NCBI RefSeq assembly: GCF_013375155.1
Contig: NZ_JABXOF010000001.1
Location: 62,001-126,000, forward strand
Reading direction: 5' to 3'
From: Serratia ureilytica
GTDB taxonomy: Bacteria; Pseudomonadota; Gammaproteobacteria; Enterobacterales; Enterobacteriaceae
Length of the DNA: 64,000 nucleotides
A program made the position numbers and the translations under genes. This document shows positions 26,094 through 33,086 of this stretch, one piece after another (the first letter of the stretch is position 1; every line of letters starts with the position of its first letter). Under the pieces are notes generated by a model. That model worked only from the letters and a program-made list of their open reading frames with translations, did not search any database and was not told the DNA's origin.

Positions 26094-26945
26094 TTATCGG
26101 CTGAGCGAACGCAGCACCACGATGCCCGGCGTGGCCATCACATAATCCATAAAGGGTGAATCGACGACCTGCATGTTGGCCTTGCGCGATGAGGCGTTGC
26201 GCAGCACCGGGCCGTTGTCGGTCATGACGAAGATGCCGGTATGGGTCACGTCCAGCCCGGCGAGGTTGGTGTAAATGCCGATGTAGTCGCCGGTGCGCAG
26301 CTGAGCCAGCACCTTGTCGTCGACGCGGTCGCTGGGAATGTAGGTCACGCTGCGCTGCACGACGGGCAAGCCGGGCAGGTAGCTGCCGCCGTCGGCTTTC
26401 TGATTGAGGTTTTTCACGAGGCTGACGGCGTGCGGGCTGAGCTGGGCGGTGATGTCTTCGGCCACTTTTTTCGGCCGCTGCGCCCAGTCGGTGAAGAAGT
26501 GTTTGCGCTGCGGGAAGGCGATTTTGCCGTCGACATAGCGGATGTCCACCAGGCGCTGAACGAACTCGGCTTCGCTGCGGGCGGTGCTGAGCGCTTCGAC
26601 ATAATCGATGTAGGTGAAGCAATCCAGCCCGCGGAAGTCGATCACCAACTGCTCGGGCGTGCTCTGCGAACCGATCAGGCGGTTGGCGAGATAGGGCGTG
26701 CCGAGGAATTCACGCGAAATCAAATCGACGGTGCGGCCATGCGGCTGCGCGGCGGGCCAACCGGCGCGCAGTGCGAGGATCTCACGCAGCTTGCTGCGGG
26801 TGCTGTCATCCATCTGCGGTTGCAGGTTCGGCGGCGAAACGGCGGCGTCGGTCGGCGGCGTTGCGGGGGTGACGGCGGTGGGGCGATCGGCGCATCCGCT
26901 CATGGCGATAGCTAACATCAGTAAAACAGCCTTGTTCTTGTTCAT
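26094..26945 (-). CDS. DUF1460 lipoprotein, predicted peptidoglycan amidase-like
   Basis: A 283-residue predicted lipoprotein: lipobox AIAMSGCADRP, then a Pro-rich linker, then the DUF1460 domain. This family is distantly related to NlpC/P60-like cysteine amidases. The likely catalytic Cys is in FRGLDCFTYIDYVEAL and the His in GLDVTHTGIFVM. Other DUF1460 proteins are associated with cell-wall or mucopeptide cleavage. The start at 26945 gives a clean lipoprotein signal with GGAGGG four bases away; an ATG four codons upstream is possible. No partner genes. Confidence 0.85.
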   Translation of the reverse strand: MNKNKAVLLMLAIAMSGCADRPTAVTPATPPTDAAVSPPNLQPQMDDSTRSKLREILALRAGWPAAQPHGRTVDLISREFLGTPYLANRLIGSQSTPEQLVIDFRGLDCFTYIDYVEALSTARSEAEFVQRLVDIRYVDGKIAFPQRKHFFTDWAQRPKKVAEDITAQLSPHAVSLVKNLNQKADGGSYLPGLPVVQRSVTYIPSDRVDDKVLAQLRTGDYIGIYTNLAGLDVTHTGIFVMTDNGPVLRNASSRKANMQVVDSPFMDYVMATPGIVVLRSLSR

Positions 26946-27049
26946 ACGGCCCTCCATGGGTGTCGCTGGTTTATCAGAGTAAGTGATAACAGTTCTCATC
27001 CGATGGTAGGGGTTAAAAAGTAAACATAACCTCAATGGCAATCGATAAA

Positions 27050-27592
27050 TCAGTAACCGATTTCGCTATTGAACGGCAAATACCAGAACAGCGCGATTTC
27101 GTGATCGGCGATCTCCGGTTCGGCGCGGTACAGCAAGCGATCGATGCCGCCGAGGATAAACCCATAGTGCTGGTAGCAGCGGCAGGCCGCCAGGTTGTTG
27201 TTCTGCGTTTCGAGCATCATACCTGAGGTTTCCTGCTGCCGCGCCCACTGTTTGGCGCAGTCCAGCAGCGCCCCGGCGATGCCTTGGCGGCGCGCGTCAG
27301 CGCTGACGGCGATCTCGTCGATCAGGGTGTAGCCGTTCCAGTTTTTGCTCAGCGTGATGTGGCCAACGGCGTCGTTCTGGCGATAAGCCAGGAAGGTCAC
27401 GCTGTCTTCGTTGGCGAACGGCGCCAGGGGATAGCGTTTGCGAAACGGCGCCACCGGGCGGGTTGGCCAGCTGTCCACCGGGCTGTCGAACTGCGGCAGG
27501 GCGTAACAGGCGATGGTGAAGCTGAAATCGCCGCGGGCCAGATAATCGTCGGGCAACGTCTCAATGGCCGCGATGCGGATGGCCGGGTTCAT
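27050..27592 (-). CDS. Streptothricin acetyltransferase-like GNAT
   Basis: A 180-residue acetyltransferase resembling SatA/Sat streptothricin N-acetyltransferases: VAPFRKRYPLA, GHITLSKNWNGYTLIDEIAV, acetyl-CoA loop RRQGIAGALLDCAKQWA, and the C-terminal NNNLAACRCYQHYGFILGGI that is typical of Sat proteins. Sat enzymes acetylate the beta-lysine of streptothricin. Chromosomal homologues may give intrinsic resistance or act on a metabolite. It is coupled to the hexapeptide acetyltransferase upstream through a TAATG stop/start overlap at 27592. Confidence 0.83.
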   Translation of the reverse strand: MNPAIRIAAIETLPDDYLARGDFSFTIACYALPQFDSPVDSWPTRPVAPFRKRYPLAPFANEDSVTFLAYRQNDAVGHITLSKNWNGYTLIDEIAVSADARRQGIAGALLDCAKQWARQQETSGMMLETQNNNLAACRCYQHYGFILGGIDRLLYRAEPEIADHEIALFWYLPFNSEIGY

Positions 27593-28059
27593 TACGGCAG
27601 CTCCCGCAGCAGACGCGCCGGGTTGCCGGCGTAGATCCCCTTGCGGGTGATGTCGCGGGTCACGACCGCCCCGGCGCCGATCACCGCGTCGCTACAGATC
27701 GTCACCGCCAGGATCGTGGCGCCGGAACCGATGGACACCCGATCGCCGATGCAGGTGCGCCCCCAGCTGGCCGGATCGGCGTTGGGCGCGCCGTCTTTGA
27801 ACAGATCGTTGGCGAAGGTGACGCCGTGGCCGACAAAGCACGCTTCGCCGAGGGTAACGTATTCGCAGATAAAGCTGTGCGACTGAATTTTACTGCGCGC
27901 GCCGATGCTGACGTGGCGCTGGATCTCGACGAACGGGCCGACGAAGACATCGTCGCCGAGCCGGCAGCCGTAAAGATTGCAGGGTTCTACCACGGTGACA
28001 TTGCGCCCGGCGTCGACGTCGACGATCCCCGCCTGGCGGGTGATGATAGCGGATGACAT
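27592..28059 (-). CDS. Left-handed beta-helix acyltransferase (hexapeptide family)
   Basis: A 155-residue hexapeptide-repeat protein. Imperfect [LIV]-G-x4 repeats run through most of the length (LYGCRLGDDVFVGPFVEIQ, VSIGSGATILAVTICSDAVI) and the C-terminus has YAGNPARLLRELP, the acetyl-CoA-binding end seen in WbbJ/WlbB-like sugar N-acetyltransferases. It begins at 28059, where AGGAAGG is well placed. It overlaps the Sat-like gene (TAATG), forming a two-gene operon; how the two products relate is unclear. Confidence 0.85.
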   Translation of the reverse strand: MSSAIITRQAGIVDVDAGRNVTVVEPCNLYGCRLGDDVFVGPFVEIQRHVSIGARSKIQSHSFICEYVTLGEACFVGHGVTFANDLFKDGAPNADPASWGRTCIGDRVSIGSGATILAVTICSDAVIGAGAVVTRDITRKGIYAGNPARLLRELP

Positions 28060-28263
28060 AACCTTCCTCACAGCCTGGGTTTAATGGGGGGAGTATAAGA
28101 CAAAGCGCCGCGCCTTTCGCTTTCCGCACGTTTTTTCGCCAAAAGACTATAATTAGTACAGGGGAGAGAGCCCCGTGGCCGCAATCCTCGCACGGGTAGC
28201 TGTCCGTCAGAGGTGTGAAATTCGTTCGCCGATCGCGGCCTACGGCGAGATAGGAGGTGTCTC

Positions 28264-28854
28264 ATGGTCAGTCATGTTTGGGGACTTCTGGCGCATCCCA
28301 GCGCCGAGTTCGAACAGATCAAAAGCGAGAATGAAAGCGTCTCGCACCTATACACCCATCACGTGTTGCTCTTGGCAGCAATCCCGGTGGTCTGCGCCTT
28401 TATCGGCACCACCCAGTTGGGCTGGCTCTCCGGCGAGGGACATGCCATCAGGCTCGACATGTTTACCGCGTTTTATACCGCCGTGGCGTTCTACCTGCTG
28501 ATGCTGGCAGGCGTAGCGGCCATGGGGAAAGTCATTCACTGGATGGCGCGGCGTTATGAATCGCGCCCAAGCCTGCACCGCTGCATGGTGTTCGCCGGCT
28601 ACGTGGCGACCCCGATGTTCCTCAGCGGGGTAGTGGCGCTTTATCCGGTCGTCTGGCTGTGTCTGTTTGTCGGCATTATCGGCCTGTGCTATTCGGGCTA
28701 TCTGCTGAATCTGGGGATCCCGCACTTCCTGAATATCGACAGTAAGGAAGGGTTCATCTTCTCCAGCTCGACCTTCGCCATCGGCATTCTGTTGCTCGAG
28801 CTGCTGCTTGGGGTGACGGTGCTGCTGTGGGGGTACGGTTCCTGGTTGTTCTGA
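28264..28854 (+). CDS. yohC: Yip1-family inner-membrane protein YohC
   Basis: A 196-residue membrane protein matching E. coli YohC through most of its length (SHVWGLLAHPSAEF, YTHHVLLLAAIPVVCAFIGT, RPSLHRCMVFAGYVATPMFL, FSSSTFAIGILLLELLLG). It has five hydrophobic helices and belongs to the Yip1 family. Function is not established. A strong GGAGGTG precedes the ATG at 28264, and a strong terminator follows. Confidence 0.93.
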   Translation: MVSHVWGLLAHPSAEFEQIKSENESVSHLYTHHVLLLAAIPVVCAFIGTTQLGWLSGEGHAIRLDMFTAFYTAVAFYLLMLAGVAAMGKVIHWMARRYESRPSLHRCMVFAGYVATPMFLSGVVALYPVVWLCLFVGIIGLCYSGYLLNLGIPHFLNIDSKEGFIFSSSTFAIGILLLELLLGVTVLLWGYGSWLF

Positions 28855-28873
28855 GTTAACGGTTGTTGTTATC

Positions 28874-28913
28874 GCCCCCGCGCCGGTGGAACGGCGCGGG
28901 GGCTTTTGTTTTT
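28874..28913 (+). terminator. Terminator of yohC
   Basis: A 12-bp GC stem (GCCCCCGCGCCG / CGGCGCGGGGGC), six-base loop and TTTTGTTTTT tail: a textbook Rho-independent terminator. Confidence 0.95.
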
Positions 28914-28916
28914 AGG

Positions 28917-29768
28917 CTATGCGCGGCGGAAAACCAGCATCACGCCGAGCACGATGCCCGCCATGCCCAGCAGGCTCAGCGCGGCCAGCGCGTGGCCGAG
29001 CAGCAGATAATCCAGCAGAGCGGTGACCGCCGGGATCAGGTAGAACAGGCTGGTCACCTGCACCAGGTTGCCGCGCTGGATCAGCCGATACAGCAAGAAC
29101 GTCGCCAGCACCGAGATCACCACCGCCATCCACAGCAGCGGCAGCACGAACTCAGGCCGCCATTCGACCCGCAGCGGCTCAAACGGCAGCGCCAACGCAC
29201 ACATCAACAGCCCGACGGCATACTGCAGCGGCAACACCGCCAGCGGCGGCTGCGTCATGCCCTTTTGCAGCAGAGTGCCGGCGGTCATGCAGCCCAAGGC
29301 GATAAAGGCGAACAGCATGCCGCTCAGCGAGAAATGGGCCACCATCAGGCTTTGGTACACCACCAGCGTCAGCCCCGCCAACGCCAGCGCCAACCCGAGC
29401 GCGCGCAGCCCGGCGCAGCGCCGTTCGGTAATGAACTGGGTCAGGATCGGCTGTACGCCAAGCAGCGTGGCCAGCACGCCGGGGGTAATGCCCCGTTCGA
29501 GGGCCAGCAGATAGCAGATCTGATAGCTGCCGATCATCAGCACGCCGATCAACGCGACGCGCCGACGGGTGCCGGCGGCGGGCAGGCACTGGCGCTGCCA
29601 CAGGCCGATGGCCAACAGCACCGCCAGCGCGATGGCGCAGCGGAAGAACAGAAAAGCGAAGGCGGAGGCGTGCTCCAACCCCCAACGGGAGAAGATCGCG
29701 CCGCTGCTCCAAAGCAGGACGAACAGCGTAGCCAGGCCGGCATTGGCCCAGAGAGAAGGTAATCGCAT
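28917..29768 (-). CDS. EamA/DMT-family exporter
   Basis: A 283-residue ten-helix drug/metabolite transporter with two EamA repeats (LWSSGAIFSRWGLEHASAFAFLFFR in repeat one; VTSLFYLIPAVTALLDYLLLGHAL in repeat two). The substrate is unknown; family members export amino acids, nucleosides or toxic compounds. Its AGGTG ribosome site lies inside a small hairpin (29774-29790), and a Val-rich 48-codon open frame lies about 100 bp upstream, so leader-mediated control is possible. Confidence 0.88.
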   Translation of the reverse strand: MRLPSLWANAGLATLFVLLWSSGAIFSRWGLEHASAFAFLFFRCAIALAVLLAIGLWQRQCLPAAGTRRRVALIGVLMIGSYQICYLLALERGITPGVLATLLGVQPILTQFITERRCAGLRALGLALALAGLTLVVYQSLMVAHFSLSGMLFAFIALGCMTAGTLLQKGMTQPPLAVLPLQYAVGLLMCALALPFEPLRVEWRPEFVLPLLWMAVVISVLATFLLYRLIQRGNLVQVTSLFYLIPAVTALLDYLLLGHALAALSLLGMAGIVLGVMLVFRRA

Positions 29769-29773
29769 ATCAA

Positions 29774-29790
29774 TTTCACCTGTCGTGAAA
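29774..29790 (-). promoter_or_regulatory. Hairpin sequestering the EamA ribosome-binding site
   Basis: On the minus strand TTTCAC-GACAG-GTGAAA folds into a 6-bp stem in which the AGGTG ribosome site is paired or in the loop edge, five bases before the ATG. Confidence 0.4.
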
Positions 29791-29870
29791 ATTACAGGCT
29801 CCGGCGCGCGCGGCGGTCTACGCCTGAACGCAATAAATCAACATAAGCCGGAGGTAAAAGTCGGTGTGGC

Positions 29871-30017
29871 TTAGCGCACGACCACAAGGCGTGGCGGGTA
29901 AGCGGCAACCGCGGAAACGACAGAGAAAACGGCGGGTGGAGCGGAGGAAGCACACAGCAAAACGACGGCCGGAACGGTCGCGTTTGTCGGATCTGTGCTG
30001 TGCGCCAGGTAGGTCAT
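29871..30017 (-). CDS. Possible 48-residue leader-type small protein
   Basis: A short frame starting at ATG 30017 with AGGAA five bases upstream. The product is rich in Val, Ala and Pro, with runs such as VPAVVLLCASSAPP and a C-terminal RLVVVR, recalling attenuator leader peptides of branched-chain amino-acid genes. A -35/-10 pair (TTGCGC, 17 bp, TATGTT) lies just upstream on the same strand. The next gene in that direction is the EamA exporter. No homologue is recognised, and chance remains quite possible. Confidence 0.3.
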   Translation of the reverse strand: MTYLAHSTDPTNATVPAVVLLCASSAPPAVFSVVSAVAAYPPRLVVVR

Positions 30018-30108
30018 GTGAGTTCCTGAAAACCGTGAATGAAACCAATCGCTTCAAACATAGCCAAGTTCAGCGGGGCGCGCAACCGAAAATCACAGAG
30101 GCTTAAAC

Positions 30109-30127
30109 GATAATGAAAATCATTATC
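30109..30127. promoter_or_regulatory. Fur box
   Basis: GATAATGAAAATCATTATC matches the 19-bp Fur consensus at 18 positions. A plausible plus-strand promoter overlaps it: TTATCA (30123), 17-bp spacer, TATGTT (30146), which would start transcription near 30158. Confidence 0.9.
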
Positions 30128-30146
30128 ATTAAATTGAAGGTGTGCT

Positions 30147-30317
30147 ATGTTGCTGCAAAAACGCAGTTTTAACGCCAGCGCGAGGCGCAAGGGGGTAGGC
30201 TCCCCGCCGCCGTTTCCCGTCATGCGTGCGGCGAGAGACTTTACGATTCGTTTTTGCAGAGGGCGCGCATTCGTGATAAAAATATTGATATGTTATAATA
30301 TAACAATTAACGCATGA
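30147..30317 (+). CDS. Possible 56-residue upstream frame overlapping the ABC ATPase start
   Basis: ATG at 30147 with GAAGGTG about five bases upstream, just after the Fur box. The TGA lies inside the ATGATG of the ATPase gene, so it could couple translation to an ATPase gene that has no ribosome site of its own. The product is Arg-rich and unlike any protein I know, and the same DNA forms a long inverted repeat, so it may equally be non-coding. Confidence 0.25.
   Translation: MLLQKRSFNASARRKGVGSPPPFPVMRAARDFTIRFCRGRAFVIKILICYNITINA
30153..30260 (+). other. Candidate structured RNA leader
   Basis: Perfect 11-bp arms CTGCAAAAACG (30153) and CGTTTTTGCAG (30250) enclose 86 bases that can form two more GC-rich stems (GGGG/CCCC near 30191-30205 and CGCCGC/GCGGCG at 30205-30233). 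This gives a three-way-junction-like fold starting near the predicted transcription start. I do not recognise a known riboswitch class. Confidence 0.4.
30288..30310. promoter_or_regulatory. Zur box
   Basis: The 15-bp palindrome TGTTATAATATAACA is the exact core of the enterobacterial Zur operator; over the full 23-bp consensus 19 of 22 defined positions agree. It ends 3 bp before the ATPase ATG and includes a perfect -10 hexamer TATAAT. Confidence 0.88.
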
Positions 30318-31096
30318 TGAATTCAGCTCACGACATCCTCCATGTTGATGGGGTTAGCCTGACCGGCCACGGCGGGGCCTCGATACTCTACAACATCCAT
30401 TTCACGCTGCGCGCCGGTGAGAAGCTGGCGGTGATCGGCCCTAACGGCAGCGGCAAATCCAGCCTGTTGCGCACGCTGATCGGCGAAACGCGGCCGGACA
30501 GCGGCGAGATTTACTGGCGAGGGCGCGCTTTGTCCGGCTTGTCGGCGGCGGAACGCGCCAGAAGCATCGCCTTTCTGGCGCAAAACGATCTGCCGGATTT
30601 GCGGCTGTCGCTGGAGGACTATGTGGCGTTAGGGCGTTTGCCGCATGGCGAACGGCCCGCGGCGGGAAAACGCATCGTTGACGAGATCATCGGGGAAACC
30701 GGCCTGGCGCCGCTCAGGCACCATCCGTTGGGGCGGCTCTCGGGCGGCCAGCGTCAGCGCGCTGCGTTGGCCCGGGCGTTGGCGCAGACTCCCGACCTGT
30801 TGTTGTTGGATGAGCCGACCAATCACCTCGATCCTCCCGGGCGTTCGGCGCTGCTGTCGTTAGTAAAACATAAAGCCATCGCCGTGATTGCGGTGCTGCA
30901 TGACCTGCCCGTGGCGGAGGCGTTCGCCGATCGGATCCTGGTGCTCAACGAAAGCCGCCAGGTGGCCTGCGGCTCGCCCGCGGCGGTGTTGCAAACCTCG
31001 GTAATTCTGCCGGTGTTCGGCATGCACAGTTTCAGCGTGGCGCATCCCGTCAGCGGGAAAACGCTGCGTATTTTTGAAGTTCCCCATTGCGCTTGA
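30314..31096 (+). CDS. ABC transporter ATPase (FecE/BtuD-like), metal-chelate uptake
   Basis: Cytoplasmic ATPase of 260 residues. Walker A is GPNGSGKSS, the signature LSGGQRQR, Walker B LLLLDEPTNHLD and the switch His in VLHDLP. It belongs to the FecE/BtuD/HmuV group that powers uptake of ferric siderophores, haem or cobalamin. Start at ATG 30314 or 30317; neither has a ribosome site, so translation may be leaderless or coupled. It is first in a three-gene operon (ATPase, binding protein, permease). The Zur box at its start and upstream Fur box imply induction by zinc and possibly iron shortage. Confidence 0.92.
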   Translation: MMNSAHDILHVDGVSLTGHGGASILYNIHFTLRAGEKLAVIGPNGSGKSSLLRTLIGETRPDSGEIYWRGRALSGLSAAERARSIAFLAQNDLPDLRLSLEDYVALGRLPHGERPAAGKRIVDEIIGETGLAPLRHHPLGRLSGGQRQRAALARALAQTPDLLLLDEPTNHLDPPGRSALLSLVKHKAIAVIAVLHDLPVAEAFADRILVLNESRQVACGSPAAVLQTSVILPVFGMHSFSVAHPVSGKTLRIFEVPHCA

Positions 31097-31112
31097 TAAA
31101 CCAGAGAGAAAC

Positions 31113-32069
31113 ATGAACATACGCGTATTCCCCTTGCTCCTGCTGTTGGCCGGCGGAGCGGCAGCGGCTGAAAAATTTCCCGTCACCGTAGAAAGCTGCG
31201 GGAAGCCGATCACCTTCAATCAGGCGCCGCAGCGCGCCGTCATCAACGACATCAATATGGCCGAGATGGCCTTTGCGCTTCATCTGCAGGATCGGATCGT
31301 CGGGCTGACCGGCATCACCGGCTGGTACAAATTGACGCCTGATTTCAAGGCGGCGATGGGCGCCATTCCCGAACTGGCGCCGAAGTATCCCGCTCTGGAA
31401 ACGTTGCTGGCGGCGCAGCCGGACTTTTTCTTCGCCGGCTGGAATTACGGCATGAAGATCGGCGGCGACGTCACGCCGGAGACGCTCGCGCCGTTCGGCA
31501 TCAAAACGCTGGTGCTGAGCGAGAGCTGCGTACAGGCCGGCGGTCGGCCGCAGAAGGCCGATATGAACCTGCTGTATGACGATGAGCTGAAGCTCGGCAA
31601 GATTTTCGGCAAGCAGCGAGAGGCCGCCGAGCTGGTTGAGGGCTGGCGCCGCCGGTTAGCCGCGCTGCCCGCCAGACCGGCGGGGCAGGCGCCGCTCAAG
31701 GTGTTCGTGTATGACTCGGGAGAAGAGAAGCCTTTTACCAGCGGTAAATACGCCATGCCGACGGCGATTGTCGAAGCGGCGGGCGGCCGCAACGTGATGG
31801 ACGGTTTGGCGGCGAGCTGGACGACGGCATCTTGGGAGGCGGTGGCGGCGGCGGAACCCGACTTCATCATTCTGCTGGATTATCAGACCGGGTCAGGCGC
31901 CGAGGCGCTGCGGCGTTTCCTCGAGTCTCATCCGTTGATGAAGTTGACGCCTGCGGTACGGCACCATCGTTATCTGAAACTGCAGTATGCGGAGCTGACG
32001 CCGGGGCCAGCCAACATCGGCGCGGTGGAAAAGCTGGCGCGGGCGCTGTACGCGCCGGAGGCTGAATGA
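31113..32069 (+). CDS. Periplasmic metal-chelate binding protein (FecB/BtuF-like)
   Basis: A 318-residue binding protein with a signal peptide ending near GGAAAAEKF and a class-III (helical-backbone) fold: ITFNQAPQRAVINDINMAEMAFAL, then LETLLAAQPDFFFAGWNYGM, and a second lobe with AMPTAIVEAAGGRNVMDGLA and QYAELTPGPANIGAVEKLA. No lipobox. Relatives bind ferric siderophores, haem or cobalamin. Given the Zur box, a zinc complex or zincophore is a serious alternative. A similar gene order (ATPase, binding protein, permease) is known in Zur-controlled loci of Pseudomonas aeruginosa. Confidence 0.88.
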   Translation: MNIRVFPLLLLLAGGAAAAEKFPVTVESCGKPITFNQAPQRAVINDINMAEMAFALHLQDRIVGLTGITGWYKLTPDFKAAMGAIPELAPKYPALETLLAAQPDFFFAGWNYGMKIGGDVTPETLAPFGIKTLVLSESCVQAGGRPQKADMNLLYDDELKLGKIFGKQREAAELVEGWRRRLAALPARPAGQAPLKVFVYDSGEEKPFTSGKYAMPTAIVEAAGGRNVMDGLAASWTTASWEAVAAAEPDFIILLDYQTGSGAEALRRFLESHPLMKLTPAVRHHRYLKLQYAELTPGPANIGAVEKLARALYAPEAE

Positions 32070-33073
32070 ACTCGCCGACACGGCGGTTTATGCTGCTCGC
32101 GCCGCTGGCGCTGTTGACGTTGTGCGGATTAATGGTCTGGAGCCTGCAATTGGGCAGCGTCGCGCTGTCATGGCGGCAGGCGTTGGCGGCGTTAGGGATA
32201 GATTCGGCGCCGCTTTCCGGCATGCTGGACACTATCGTCGTGCAACTGCGCGTGCCTCGGGCCTTGTTGGCGGCGTTGACCGGCGCCGGGCTGGCGATGA
32301 CCGGCGCGCTGCTGCAGACCACCACCCGCAATGAGCTGGCCGATCCTTTTTTGTTTGGGCTCTCCTCCGGCGCCGCCGCCGGCGCGGTGCTGGTCATCAC
32401 GCGATTCGGCGATGCGCTGGGCGCGCTGACGTTGCCGCTGTCCGCTTTCGTCGGCGGCATTCTGTCCGCGTTGGCGGTGATGATCCTGTTTCGCGTCAGC
32501 CGGGTCAGGCGCGCCGAGCAGCTTATCGTCTGCGGCCTGGCGGTCTCATTTTTGTTCAGCGCGCTCACCAGCTATCTGGTTTTTTCCGGCGATCAGCGGG
32601 CGGCCGGTTCAGTGTTGTTCTGGTCGCTGGGCGGCTTGGGGTTGGCGCGTTGGGATAATTTGTTCATTCCGCTGGTGAGTTTCGCGCTGCTGGCCGGGTT
32701 TACGGCGCTGCGTTGGCGGGCGCTGGACGCGCTGCTGGCGGGTGAGCAAACCGCCCATTCGATGGGAGTCAACGTGGCGCGCCTGCGCACCGAGACCTTT
32801 TTGTGCTGCGCATTGTCTACAGCGTTTCTCGTTTCGCTGACGGGCGTGATCGGTTTTGTCGGGCTGATGGTGCCTTATCTGGCCCGGCGCCTGGTAGGTG
32901 TGCGCCACCGCTTGTCCGTGCCGATGTGCGGCCTGCTGGGGGCGATGCTGCTGACCGGCGGCGACATGCTCAGCCGCAGCCTGATCCCCAATCAGGAGCT
33001 GCCCATCGGCATCATTACGGCGGGGCTGGGGGGCGCGTTCATCGTCTCCTTGCTGCTGCGCGCGGAGCGGTGA
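32066..33073 (+). CDS. FecCD-family ABC permease
   Basis: Inner-membrane permease of 335 residues with about ten helices. Family marks: LQLGSVALSWRQAL, RVPRALLAALTGAGLAMTGALLQT, NELADPFLFGLSSGAA, GVIGFVGLMVPYLARRLVG and the C-terminal ELPIGIITAGLGGAFIVSLLL. This is the FecCD/BtuC class; one gene implies a homodimer, as in BtuC. The start overlaps the binding-protein stop (ATGA). It is convergent with the diflavin reductase gene, whose stop is only 13 bp away. Confidence 0.93.
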   Translation: MNSPTRRFMLLAPLALLTLCGLMVWSLQLGSVALSWRQALAALGIDSAPLSGMLDTIVVQLRVPRALLAALTGAGLAMTGALLQTTTRNELADPFLFGLSSGAAAGAVLVITRFGDALGALTLPLSAFVGGILSALAVMILFRVSRVRRAEQLIVCGLAVSFLFSALTSYLVFSGDQRAAGSVLFWSLGGLGLARWDNLFIPLVSFALLAGFTALRWRALDALLAGEQTAHSMGVNVARLRTETFLCCALSTAFLVSLTGVIGFVGLMVPYLARRLVGVRHRLSVPMCGLLGAMLLTGGDMLSRSLIPNQELPIGIITAGLGGAFIVSLLLRAER

Positions 33074-33086
33074 ACGCCGCCCTGTC

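Larger units (their letters stand above)
29769..30313. other. 545-bp regulatory gap between EamA gene and metal-uptake operon
   Basis: No conventional gene. From left to right it holds a hairpin over the EamA ribosome site, a possible Val/Ala-rich small frame on the minus strand with a plausible promoter, a Fur box (30109), a segment able to form a multi-branched RNA (30153-30260) and a Zur box (30288) ending at the next start codon. Confidence 0.7.
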
